From contig JAFGJF010000458.1 in NCBI GenBank assembly GCA_016929205.1, positions 1-13,924 on the forward strand: DNA of 13,924 bases. Reading direction: 5' to 3'. The notes beneath the pieces are model-generated. The model had not been told where the DNA came from. It ran no database searches and was given only the letters and a program-made list of their open reading frames with translations. The first letter of the stretch is position 1, and each line of letters starts with the position of its first letter. Positions 1 through 7,368 of this stretch are shown here, piece after piece. Source of the stretch: Anaerolineae bacterium (GTDB lineage Bacteria; Chloroflexota; Anaerolineae; JAFGEY01). The translations under genes and the position numbers were made by a program.

Positions 1-124
1 AGATGCTGCCCGTGCCGATGCCGCCGATCGGAAACGCGATCTGGGAGAGCTGGCGACCGGCATACGCCTTTTGCGGCCCCAATTCGAACAACGCATCAAT
101 GGAATACCCTTGTTTTGACATCAT
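1..124 (-). CDS. GH116-like glucosylceramidase/beta-glucosidase, N-terminus only
   Basis: Only about the first 40 residues are in the window; the gene runs off the left edge. The translation contains the segment SQIAFPIGGIGTGSI, which closely resembles the conserved N-terminal signature of GH116 (GBA2-type) glucosylceramidases and beta-glucosidases, enzymes that cleave beta-glucosides. Two ATG codons are adjacent (124 and 121). An AGGAG at 128-132 sits 6 bases before the ATG at 121 and only 3 before the one at 124, so 121 is the likelier start. No signal peptide is visible in the part seen. It lies 55 bases downstream of a Gfo/Idh/MocA dehydrogenase on the same strand, which fits a glycoside-catabolism cluster. 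The family call rests on one motif, and the catalytic residues lie outside the window. Confidence 0.6.
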   Translation of the reverse strand, partial: MMSKQGYSIDALFELGPQKAYAGRQLSQIAFPIGGIGTGSI

Positions 125-179
125 CGTCTCCTATCGCCAAATAGATGTTGGGGAATCGCGGTTGGTTTGCTCGATGAAC

Positions 180-1238
180 TTACTTCAAGTCCACCTCAAC
201 CTCGCGCCCGCATTCGGCGGAGCGCTGCACGGCATCGAGCACGGCCATCACGGTCAGGCATTCCTGGCCGGAGGCGATCATAGGTTGGTCGGGATCGCGG
301 ATGCAATCCACAAAGTGACGGCGGGGATTCAGCCCCGCTTCCACCTCTTTGATCTCGATGCTGTCGGTGTGCAGCTCGCCCCAACGTGGCTCGGAATACA
401 GCACTGGCGGATAGACCTGGAACCCGGCCTCGGTACCAAAAATGCGCACGTTGATCTCGTTGTCCTGGTTGGCCGCCCAGCTCACGTCAAAGACGGCTGT
501 TACCCCATTCTCAAAACGCACGAACGCCGACGACAGCTCGTCGATGTCGTATTTGATCCCTCGGCGGGCAAATTCGTCGTTCCACAGGTTGCGATAGCTG
601 GCGGCCGAGACCGAAACCGGCTTGGGGTTGCCCATCAGCCACCAGGTCAGGTCGAACATGTGCACGCCGATGTCGAACAACGCACCCGCGCCTGCTTTTT
701 CCTTGTCCACAAACCACGCCCCGCGCCCCATCGAGCCGCCCGACGAAAAGTGGATCACCGGCGTGCCGCGACGCCGGATCCAGGTCGTGCGCGCGTAATA
801 CACGTCGCCCAGTTCGCCCTGCTCGACCAACCCGCGCAGCGCCAGCGACTGCGGCTTGAAACGCTGGCTCATACCGATCATCAGCCGCTTGTTCTGCGCC
901 TCGGCCGTTTCGACCATCTTTTTGGCATCTGCCAGCCTGGTGGCCATCGGCTTTTCACAATATACGTGCAGCCCGCGCTCCAAGGCCTCGATCGCGATCT
1001 GGGCGTGCAAAAAGTTGGGCACGGCGATGCTGATCGCGTCCAGGTTGGACACTTGCCACAGGTCGCGATAATCGGCTACAACCTTTTCTGCGCCGTATTC
1101 TCGGGCAAAATGCAGTGCTTCTTCCTGGTTCAGGTCGCAGATCGCCGCCAGTTTGACGTTGGGGCTCTCGACGAACTCTTTCATGTGATACCGGCCCATG
1201 CCGGTGCCAATAACGGCCACTCGTAGTGGTGCTACCAT
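180..1238 (-). CDS. Gfo/Idh/MocA family NAD(P)-dependent oxidoreductase
   Basis: This is a 352-residue protein, a usual length for this family of sugar and cyclitol dehydrogenases. The N-terminus is a Rossmann fold with the dinucleotide loop GTGMGRYH at residues 11-18 and an acidic residue ending beta-2 (D35), which would favour NAD. The family hallmark CEKP is at 94-97, with K96 the expected catalytic lysine. The active-site DIGVH motif gives D189 and H193. The C-terminal alpha/beta substrate domain runs from about 125 to the end. The frame is open to 1388, but AAGGAGG at 1248-1254 lies 9 bases before the ATG at 1238, whereas the ATG at 1247 abuts it, so I take 1238. It follows a DHDPS/NAL-family gene and precedes a GH116-like gene, which suggests sugar catabolism. 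The substrate cannot be deduced. Confidence 0.9.
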   Translation of the reverse strand: MVAPLRVAVIGTGMGRYHMKEFVESPNVKLAAICDLNQEEALHFAREYGAEKVVADYRDLWQVSNLDAISIAVPNFLHAQIAIEALERGLHVYCEKPMATRLADAKKMVETAEAQNKRLMIGMSQRFKPQSLALRGLVEQGELGDVYYARTTWIRRRGTPVIHFSSGGSMGRGAWFVDKEKAGAGALFDIGVHMFDLTWWLMGNPKPVSVSAASYRNLWNDEFARRGIKYDIDELSSAFVRFENGVTAVFDVSWAANQDNEINVRIFGTEAGFQVYPPVLYSEPRWGELHTDSIEIKEVEAGLNPRRHFVDCIRDPDQPMIASGQECLTVMAVLDAVQRSAECGREVEVDLK

Positions 1239-1247
1239 AAAAAACAT

Positions 1248-1254
1248 CCTCCTT
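1248..1254 (-). promoter_or_regulatory. Strong ribosome binding site of the Gfo/Idh/MocA gene
   Basis: On the minus strand this reads AAGGAGG, a near-perfect anti-16S match, 9 bases upstream of the ATG at 1238. It decides the start, because the upstream ATG at 1247 would leave no spacing. The 179-base gap it sits in (1239-1417) shows no convincing promoter or terminator by eye. Confidence 0.75.
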
Positions 1255-1417
1255 GATTGAAAACAAATATGGTTGAGCTGATAATCAAGTCTGGCAATCC
1301 CTCGTGAGCAACAACATTTGAGGGGAATTGCCCACCTGACTTCGTACAATTCGCGCGTGGCTTGAATCTGCTTGATGTGCCAGGGCACGTGGCAGGCCTG
1401 GATAAAGATGATGCGAC

Positions 1418-2326
1418 CTATAGCACAGTCAGGTTGCCATCCGCATCAAGCCAGCGTTCGGCGCAATAGTCCAGCCCGCGCAGCACCTCCGGCGACAAGG
1501 GCGACGTCTTGTGCCGCGAGCGGGTCGTAAATGGCAAGCCGCGCTTGCCCAGCAGGTATTTGGTGCCCTTGGGGTGCGCGATACGCTCCACCATGTGCAA
1601 GGCGCACAACTCGCCCTGCAGCCGCCCGGCGTCGGGATCGCCGGCCTGGCCCTTGTCGATCACGGCCGCGACCAGGTCGGGCAGCCAAATGGCCGCAGTG
1701 CTCATCGTGCCCAGACCGCCGGCCCGCACCGAATCGAGCAGGTAGGGCGTGTTGGCCTGCAGCAGCGACAGCGGCGTCCCGGCCGTCACCTCCAGCAGCG
1801 CCTTGATTTTGGCCAGATCGCAACTGGTCTCCTTATAGGCAACAAACCGCCCGCTTTGGGCCAGCACGTTCACCAGATCGACACCCAGGTGATACTGCCT
1901 CGGCACCGGGCATTCATACAACCCCAGCGGCGCGTCGACGCTCTCGGCGATGTCCAGATAATACCGCTCCAGGTCGGCGTCATTTTCGTGAAACTCGGGC
2001 ACGACGAGCATCACCACGTCGGCGCCGGCACCGGCGACGCGGCGGCAAAAGGCGATGTGTTCCTTGATCGTCGAGCCGAGGTTGCCCGTAGCAGCAACAG
2101 GCGTGCGGCCGGCAGCCGCTTTTACGGCCTCGGTCACCAAAAGCAGCCGCTCCTCCTCATCTAGCAAAACCATCTCACTGGACAGACAATTTGCATACAC
2201 GCCGCCCACACCTCGTTCGACGTACCAATCGATCGTGGTGTGATAAGCTCCAACGTCAATATCCAGTTTGCGATCGTAGGGCGTGACCATGGTCGGCCAC
2301 GCGCCGCCATACTGTTCTGTGGTCAT
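1418..2326 (-). CDS. Dihydrodipicolinate synthase / N-acetylneuraminate lyase family aldolase
   Basis: This 302-residue protein has the usual length of the DHDPS/NAL superfamily of class I aldolases, which form a Schiff base with pyruvate or a 2-keto acid. The catalytic lysine is K165 in YKETS, and the partner tyrosine is Y137 in YECP. The barrel starts with the typical PTMVTPYD at 11-18. The substrate loop that usually reads GTTGE or GSTGE aligns instead with CLSSE (47-51), so this is not an orthodox DapA. The family also includes 2-keto-3-deoxy-sugar acid aldolases and dehydratases, and the downstream dehydrogenase and glycosidase favour a sugar-acid role. The ATG at 2326 has AGGAG 6 bases upstream and overlaps the stop of the helicase loader as ATGA, implying translational coupling. 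The longer open frame to 2413 lies inside the loader and looks unrelated to the family. Confidence 0.85.
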   Translation of the reverse strand: MTTEQYGGAWPTMVTPYDRKLDIDVGAYHTTIDWYVERGVGGVYANCLSSEMVLLDEEERLLLVTEAVKAAAGRTPVAATGNLGSTIKEHIAFCRRVAGAGADVVMLVVPEFHENDADLERYYLDIAESVDAPLGLYECPVPRQYHLGVDLVNVLAQSGRFVAYKETSCDLAKIKALLEVTAGTPLSLLQANTPYLLDSVRAGGLGTMSTAAIWLPDLVAAVIDKGQAGDPDAGRLQGELCALHMVERIAHPKGTKYLLGKRGLPFTTRSRHKTSPLSPEVLRGLDYCAERWLDADGNLTVL

Positions 2327-3651
2327 GATTTGCTCCTGGTTCTTCGTCTTGTGGGTTTTGGCGCAAACGGCTGTCCGCGAAAGGGTGAGGCCAAAATGCT
2401 CCACACCTGACACCGCGAACGATCGAGAATGCGCGTTCGAATCCGGGGATCGAGTTTGTCAACCGGCTGCGCGGTCGTAATCACGGTAGGCAGCCGCGCG
2501 TTGTACCGATAGTTGAAAATCTGGTACATTTTTTCCTTGGCCCAGGACGTCGCGCTCTCCGTTCCCAGGTCGTCGAGGATGAGCAGCGGCGTACGCCGGA
2601 TCTGCTCAAAGAGCTTGTCGTACGAAACGTTGCTTTGCGGGCTAAACGTCGCCCTCAAATGGTCCAGCAGATCGGGCACGACAATAAACAGCACAGGCTG
2701 GCGCTTGCCGGCGCGCTCATTGCCGATCGCAGCCGCAAGGTGAGTCTTGCCGCAGCCATACGTACCGCTCAAAACCAGCCATCCACTCGGTTCATTCGCA
2801 TACGCTTGCACGGCCTGGTAGACACTTTGCAAATTCTGTTTTTCCTCCACATCCAGCCCCTCGCGGTCGAGGTCGAAGGAATGAAAGGTCTTGTCAAAGT
2901 GGAGGGACAGGCTGCTCAACTCGGACGATCCTTCTCGGACGCCGCTGGCCCGATAGTCGGGCGCGCGGATAGGCACCATGTGTACCAGGTCCATGTCGTT
3001 GAGGCGCGAACGAATCCGTTCCTCGATATCCTCCAGTTCACAGTTTGTGGTCACGACCGTTGGCAAGCGGGCATTGTAGCGAAAGTTGAAAATCTGGAAC
3101 AGCTTTTCATCAGCCCACGGCGTATTGCTCTGCGTGCCCAGATCGTCCAAAATCAACAGGGGGTGACTCCTGATTTCCTCAAAGCGTTCGTCATAGCGCA
3201 CCGGGCTGTTTGGGCTGTAGGTTGCCCGCAGGTAATCGAGCAAGTCAGGAACAACGATGAATAACGCCGGATGGCGCATCTCGATCCGGTAGCTGGCAAT
3301 CGCCACCGCGAGATGCGTCTTGCCACAGCCATACCCGCCGCGGAATATCAACCACCCCTTGGGATCGCGGGCGAACGTATAAGCGTAATCATAGGCACGG
3401 CGTAAATTCTCTTTCAGGTCGGGGTTAAGCGCGCTGCCACCGGGTACAAACGTCTCAAACGTCATGTGTCCCAGGTACTCGATATTACTCAGATTGCGCA
3501 AGCGCTGAGAGCGCTTTTCTTCTATCTCGTCCAGCTTGCAGTGGCAGGGAATAAGACGGCCAAAATCCGGATCGCCCACCGGGACGTCTTTGATCAGGTA
3601 CCCCGATCCCTTACAGACAGGACAAATGCCAGACAGTTTCTCGTCGCTCAT
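2323..3651 (-). CDS. DnaC/IstB-like helicase loader with two tandem AAA+ domains
   Basis: This 442-residue protein carries an N-terminal zinc-binding-like module (C10, C13, C36, C38) followed by two DnaC/DnaI-type AAA+ ATPase domains. Domain 1 (about 60-240) has Walker A GGYGCGKT at 105-112, Walker B LLILDD at 165-170 and sensor-1 N203. Domain 2 (about 249-430) has Walker A GTYGCGKT at 296-303 and Walker B at 356-361, but Ala394 at the sensor-1 position. By my count residues 99-203 and 290-394 align without gaps at 73 of 105 identities. Both domains have an RIRxR arginine cluster. The C-terminus is basic. Ordinary loaders of this family are about 250-320 residues with one ATPase domain. Its expected role is to bind and load the DnaB helicase encoded two genes upstream. 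A weak AAGGG lies 8 bases before the ATG. The stop overlaps the next gene as ATGA. Confidence 0.88.
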   Translation of the reverse strand: MSDEKLSGICPVCKGSGYLIKDVPVGDPDFGRLIPCHCKLDEIEEKRSQRLRNLSNIEYLGHMTFETFVPGGSALNPDLKENLRRAYDYAYTFARDPKGWLIFRGGYGCGKTHLAVAIASYRIEMRHPALFIVVPDLLDYLRATYSPNSPVRYDERFEEIRSHPLLILDDLGTQSNTPWADEKLFQIFNFRYNARLPTVVTTNCELEDIEERIRSRLNDMDLVHMVPIRAPDYRASGVREGSSELSSLSLHFDKTFHSFDLDREGLDVEEKQNLQSVYQAVQAYANEPSGWLVLSGTYGCGKTHLAAAIGNERAGKRQPVLFIVVPDLLDHLRATFSPQSNVSYDKLFEQIRRTPLLILDDLGTESATSWAKEKMYQIFNYRYNARLPTVITTAQPVDKLDPRIRTRILDRSRCQVWSILASPFRGQPFAPKPTRRRTRSKS

Positions 3652-3705
3652 ACCCGCAACCCTTTTTCTGCTTCCGCCCGGGCAGACAGGACGTCCGCGC
3701 TCCGA

Positions 3706-4446
3706 TCAGTGTTCGACCAAATCGGCATATTCCCCCCCCAGATAACGCCGCCGGTCGGCCTTTGATTCATCCGTGCGCCCGTGACCTCCCCGCCCTTCGC
3801 GCGCCCAGCGTTCGAGAATGCCGCGCACATAGGCCCAGCGGCGGACATTTTGCCCCACGGCAAGGCGAAACGCCTCTTCAATCCACTCCGGAGGATAGGT
3901 GCGCTCCGCATCCATCAATTCTTCGGCCAGCAGTGGCTGCAGCAGGCCAAAATTTTGCTCGTACAAGTTGAAAATATTGGGGCGGCGCGCCTGGAGATGG
4001 ATCCGTTCCTCACTCTCTGCGCCGTCGGGCGTCCACTCTCCCCGTTCGATGCAGGACACGGCAGACCGTCCGCGCTCGCTGTTTACAAAATACCATATCT
4101 CGCTTGTCCGATCCTCACTTGTCCGATCCTCGCTTGTCCGGCCGCGCTGCACGGTCACCTGAAGCAGCGTGCCACGGGCCACGGCACGCTCCAGCCCTTC
4201 CTGCAACGCCTCGCCGGCGCCATAGCTGGCATCCTGCAAGCCGCGCATCAGCGTCTCGTCCTCTGCCAGTTCAGCCCGGGTGATGTGGCGAAACGCACCC
4301 TGCTTTTGCTGGATCAACCACAAGCAGTGCAGCGTGACCTTGAGTTCGAACAGATCGTCTACCAGCGGCAGCAAATCGCTGAAAAACGAATCGGGAACAG
4401 ATGTGAATTCTAGAGATCCATCTGGAAAACCGGGGAACCCGCGCAT
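3706..4446 (-). CDS. DnaD-domain primosome / replication initiation protein
   Basis: This 246-residue protein has the layout of DnaD-like replication proteins. An N-terminal region (about 10-100) has the look of a winged helix, followed by a variable linker and a C-terminal DnaD-like (DnaB_2) domain at about 155-218. The latter contains NIFNLYEQNFG, then EEAFRLAV and the signature YVRGILERW. In Firmicutes such proteins bridge the initiator or restart proteins and the helicase loader. The linker holds three copies of RTSE(D) at 103-117, encoded by a 15-base tandem repeat. The tail is charged and ends near a conserved-looking YLGGEYADL. The ATG at 4446 shares its A with the TGA of dnaB (TGATG), so translation is probably coupled. 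A TTG at 4449 is a less likely start. The next gene begins 54 bases downstream. Confidence 0.85.
   Translation of the reverse strand: MRGFPGFPDGSLEFTSVPDSFFSDLLPLVDDLFELKVTLHCLWLIQQKQGAFRHITRAELAEDETLMRGLQDASYGAGEALQEGLERAVARGTLLQVTVQRGRTSEDRTSEDRTSEIWYFVNSERGRSAVSCIERGEWTPDGAESEERIHLQARRPNIFNLYEQNFGLLQPLLAEELMDAERTYPPEWIEEAFRLAVGQNVRRWAYVRGILERWAREGRGGHGRTDESKADRRRYLGGEYADLVEH
4101..4140 (-). repeat. 15-base tandem repeat inside the DnaD-like gene
   Basis: There are two full units and one partial unit of a 15-base repeat, each containing CTTGTCCGATCCT on the plus strand. The units differ at one position (cgcttg versus cacttg). The repeat length is a multiple of three, so copy-number change adds or removes RTSED pentapeptides in the linker without a frameshift. 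Confidence 0.9.
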
Positions 4447-7292
4447 CAAAAATCCAATTCCTGGTGAAATATCTCGACCTCACGAAACTTGGCCAGCTCT
4501 TTTTGAAAGTACAACGGCACCATACCCGTTGGGCCATTGCGGTGCTTGGAGATCAAGATCTCGGCAATGTTGGGCTGCTCTGTTTCAGGAGTATAATACT
4601 CGTCACGATAGATAAATGTAACAATATCCGCGTCTTGTTCGATCGATCCACTTTCCCTCAAATCCGAAAGCATCGGCCGCTTGTCGTTGCGCTGCTCCAC
4701 CGCACGTGAAAGCTGAGAACCGACGACGACGGGCACGTTCAGCTCGCGCGCCAGCCCCTTGAGCGAGCGCGACAGCAGCGAGATTTCCTGCACGCGGTTA
4801 TCAATGCGGCGGTCGGTTTGCATCAACTGCAAATAGTCGACGATGATCAGGTCGAGCCCCCGTTCGGCGTACAGGCGGCGCGCCTTGGTGCGCAGCTGCA
4901 TGTCCGAAATGGAAGGCGTATCGTCGATAAACAACATCGTCTCTGACAGCGCGCCCGTTGCCTGGATGAAAATGGGCCACTCTTCTTCTCTCAAGTTACC
5001 CAACCGCAAACGCTGCGAATCGATGCCCGTTTCGGAAGCGATCAAACGCTGCACCAACTGCTCCGCCGACATCTCGAGGCTGAACACCGCCACCCGCTGG
5101 TTGTATTTGCGCGCCGCGTTTTGGGCCAGGGCGAGCATAAGGGCGGTATTGTGGACAATCATATCATCGGCAACAAAGTTGTGTGTGCCGGGCACCGTCA
5201 GATCGTATACCTGGCGTTCGCCCAGATACCGGATCTCGACAATCTGATCCCAATAGACATCGCTTTGCGCCAGATCTTCGAGTTCGTCAGATCGCAGGGC
5301 CACGGCAATATCCATCAGCCGTTCTCGACTGGGCGCGCGCACACCGGCGTGAATGTTTGCGCCTGCCGGCAACCCCATATCATCGTACACGCTGCGCCAC
5401 GTGCGCTCGCCCTTGGCGATTTTGATCTGATCCCATACCTGGATCGGAATAATGTCCAGGTTGATGTTGCTGGACGTACTTTGTACATAAACCCGAATGG
5501 CTTGTACCGCTTCCTCTTTGCCATATACGCCAATCTGTTCGACAAACTGCGCCAGGTTTGAGACGCCGGTAATGCGTAACTGGTAAGCCGTGCGATGCCC
5601 TCCATCGTACTTGATGCGACGGTGACGCAATTTACTCAAGATGCCGAATCGCAAGAGCAAATGGTGAACGTCCTGGGCCAAATGGTATGAAACCGTCGTA
5701 TACGAGACAACGCCTTGCTTTCCTTGCTGCAAGTAGACGCTGCCATCACATGCAAAAAGGCGGTTCAAAAAAAGGGCCAGGCTTTGTTGATCGTACCTGA
5801 ACACGCAGTCCGGAACAACCTTTTCCAGGGCAGACTTGCCCCATACCTTCTGTTCTTGCAACCATACAGTGAGGCTGCTGGGACACCTCGTACCGATCGC
5901 GGCGATACCATAGGGCGCAATGTCTTGAGGTGAAACCTGCAAATACTCGGTCAAGCGCCCAAAATGCTGCGGCGAAGGCGCGCTGTCTCCCGATAACCAT
6001 CCCCTGACCGCCCCGGCGGTCACGCCAACAGCACCGGCGATGTCTTTGACACGGCAATCCTCGTCCTCGACCACAGCTTTCAGCCGGCGGGCAAAATCCT
6101 GGCGTTGTGTTTTGACAAAATCGGGGTCTTTGGCCACATAAACCGTCGGCGTGCGCCGCCCGTGACTGTCATATACGCGCGATTTTGTACCGGGAAAATG
6201 CAGCGCTGCGGACGTAAAATCTTGGCGCAGCGCGGGATTGCTGTTTGTGAACCTGGGACTCGTGCCGGTCAGACTGCCGTCGGCCAGCAGGTAGGCCAGC
6301 ACCTTGACCTGGCATTCCGGTGGATCCTCTAAACCAAATACCGGGATGCGTCTCGGCACGGCAACCTTTTGTCCGGCATCGAGCTCCCCAAGCGGCCGCC
6401 AGCCGTTGATCGTCAAAAAGGGATGCGTCAACGTGACCTTAATCTCGCGTCCCAATGCCGTTCTGACACTGTAAACGGGCTTGATCCCATCGTCGACAAA
6501 GTCACTCGCCTCTGACGCCTGTAGCCGGTATCCATCGCCCAGCGTCAACAGACGAGCTCGACGCTGCTGCACCAACGTCTCAATCGTGCACAGGCTTCCG
6601 GTTTGTGGATCGACCAGCCTCGTATCGGCCGTTACGCACTTGCCCATGCCGGGCCTGGCAGCGACGATGATCAGGTCCGACTTTTGCAGCCCCCCCAGCA
6701 GCTTGTCGAGCTGGCGAAACCCGGTCGGCACGCCGATCGTTTCGCCTTTGTGCTGGAAAAGATAATCAACCCGGTCGTAATAGGCACTCACCACGTCGCG
6801 AACCGGCACCAGGTCGCGTGCGATGTGCTTTTGCGAAATGCCAAACAGGATCTGCTCGGCCCGGTCGACGACTTCGCTCGCGTCGTTGGTATCCTCATAG
6901 GCCAGCGTCGCGATCTGGCCGGCTGCACCGATCAACTGGCGCAGCGTGCTGGTGCGTTCGACAATGTGCCCGTAATACTCGACGTTCAACGCCGTTGGCG
7001 TGGCGTTGATCAACGACGTGATATACGCCGCCCCGCCGATCTCGGTCAACTGCTCGCGCCGCTCCAGATCATCGCACAACGTGACATAGTCCACCGCCTC
7101 GCCGCGCTCCTGTAGATCGCGCATTGACTCGTACATCCACTGGTGTTTAGTGACGTAAAAATCCTCTGGCCGCAAAAAGGTGTTGACCTTGTAATGCGCA
7201 TCGGGGTCGATGAGCAATGCCCCCAGCACGGCGCGTTCCGCTTCAACGTTATGGGGGACCATCTTGTCGGGTACAGCCGTTTGTTCACTCAT
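4446..7292 (-). CDS. dnaB: Replicative DNA helicase DnaB with an in-frame intein
   Basis: The precursor is 948 residues. Without its 497-residue intein it is 451, the normal length of DnaB. The N-terminal domain starts with VPHNVEAERAVLGALL, the classic helicase-primase interaction domain. The RecA-like motor contains Walker A RPGMGK-T (split by the intein), then VFSLEMSAEQL, Walker B LDLIIVDYLQLM, and the late motif LRESGSIEQDADIV, which is uninterrupted. DnaB is the hexameric ATPase that unwinds DNA at the fork. The start is set at ATG 7292, with an AAGG 5 bases upstream; a GTG at 7298 overlaps that site. It heads an operon with the DnaD-like gene (1-base overlap) and the tandem-AAA loader. 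The enzyme cannot bind ATP normally until the intein is spliced out. Confidence 0.95.
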   Translation of the reverse strand: MSEQTAVPDKMVPHNVEAERAVLGALLIDPDAHYKVNTFLRPEDFYVTKHQWMYESMRDLQERGEAVDYVTLCDDLERREQLTEIGGAAYITSLINATPTALNVEYYGHIVERTSTLRQLIGAAGQIATLAYEDTNDASEVVDRAEQILFGISQKHIARDLVPVRDVVSAYYDRVDYLFQHKGETIGVPTGFRQLDKLLGGLQKSDLIIVAARPGMGKCVTADTRLVDPQTGSLCTIETLVQQRRARLLTLGDGYRLQASEASDFVDDGIKPVYSVRTALGREIKVTLTHPFLTINGWRPLGELDAGQKVAVPRRIPVFGLEDPPECQVKVLAYLLADGSLTGTSPRFTNSNPALRQDFTSAALHFPGTKSRVYDSHGRRTPTVYVAKDPDFVKTQRQDFARRLKAVVEDEDCRVKDIAGAVGVTAGAVRGWLSGDSAPSPQHFGRLTEYLQVSPQDIAPYGIAAIGTRCPSSLTVWLQEQKVWGKSALEKVVPDCVFRYDQQSLALFLNRLFACDGSVYLQQGKQGVVSYTTVSYHLAQDVHHLLLRFGILSKLRHRRIKYDGGHRTAYQLRITGVSNLAQFVEQIGVYGKEEAVQAIRVYVQSTSSNINLDIIPIQVWDQIKIAKGERTWRSVYDDMGLPAGANIHAGVRAPSRERLMDIAVALRSDELEDLAQSDVYWDQIVEIRYLGERQVYDLTVPGTHNFVADDMIVHNTALMLALAQNAARKYNQRVAVFSLEMSAEQLVQRLIASETGIDSQRLRLGNLREEEWPIFIQATGALSETMLFIDDTPSISDMQLRTKARRLYAERGLDLIIVDYLQLMQTDRRIDNRVQEISLLSRSLKGLARELNVPVVVGSQLSRAVEQRNDKRPMLSDLRESGSIEQDADIVTFIYRDEYYTPETEQPNIAEILISKHRNGPTGMVPLYFQKELAKFREVEIFHQELDF
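5148..6638 (-). other. Intein in DnaB Walker A loop, with LAGLIDADG homing endonuclease
   Basis: This 497-residue intein starts at Cys (codon 6638-6636) directly after GMGK and ends in VHN (Asn codon 5150-5148), with Thr as the +1 extein residue. Visible splicing blocks, numbered from the ATG at 7292, are: block A, CVTADTRLVDPQTG; block B, the TLTH pair T287 and H290; block F, YDLTVPGTHNF with H704; block G, His714-Asn715. Two LAGLIDADG-type motifs, LAYLLADGS and LFACDGS, keep their acidic residues (D338, D516), so the endonuclease looks intact. Between them (about 400-458) lies an HTH-like stretch, DIAGAVGVTAGAVRGWLSG. A further RTWRSVYDDMGLPAG segment precedes block F. The P-loop insertion site matches the position of the mycobacterial DnaBi1 class as I remember it. 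All class 1 splicing residues appear present. Confidence 0.93.
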
Positions 7293-7368
7293 AGTCACCT
7301 TGAATATCTTGTCGACCGGAGGATTCGCTTCCGGGTGCGTTTGCTGCCTTGTCGCTGTCGTTATGCGT

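Noticed and set aside
321..338. Palindrome GCGGGG-ATTCAG-CCCCGC, faintly like the degV repeat (GGGATTCA)
   Set aside because: It lies within the dehydrogenase coding sequence (encoding AGLNPR) and lacks the rest of the degV repeat core. No T-tract follows. Similarity is limited to about 8 bases.
3..1226. A 407-codon plus-strand open frame opposite the Gfo/Idh/MocA gene
   Set aside because: It is antisense to a gene with clear family motifs, has no recognisable domain, and its Arg/His/Gly-rich composition is typical of a shadow frame in GC-rich DNA.
1239..1388. N-terminal extension of the Gfo/Idh/MocA frame (50 residues)
   Set aside because: The extension has no family resemblance and a strong ribosome binding site sits just before the ATG at 1238.
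2323..3651. The tandem AAA domains as an assembly duplication artefact
   Set aside because: The halves are about 70% identical in protein and clearly diverged at nucleotide level, with different flanking segments, unlike a collapsed or repeated read.
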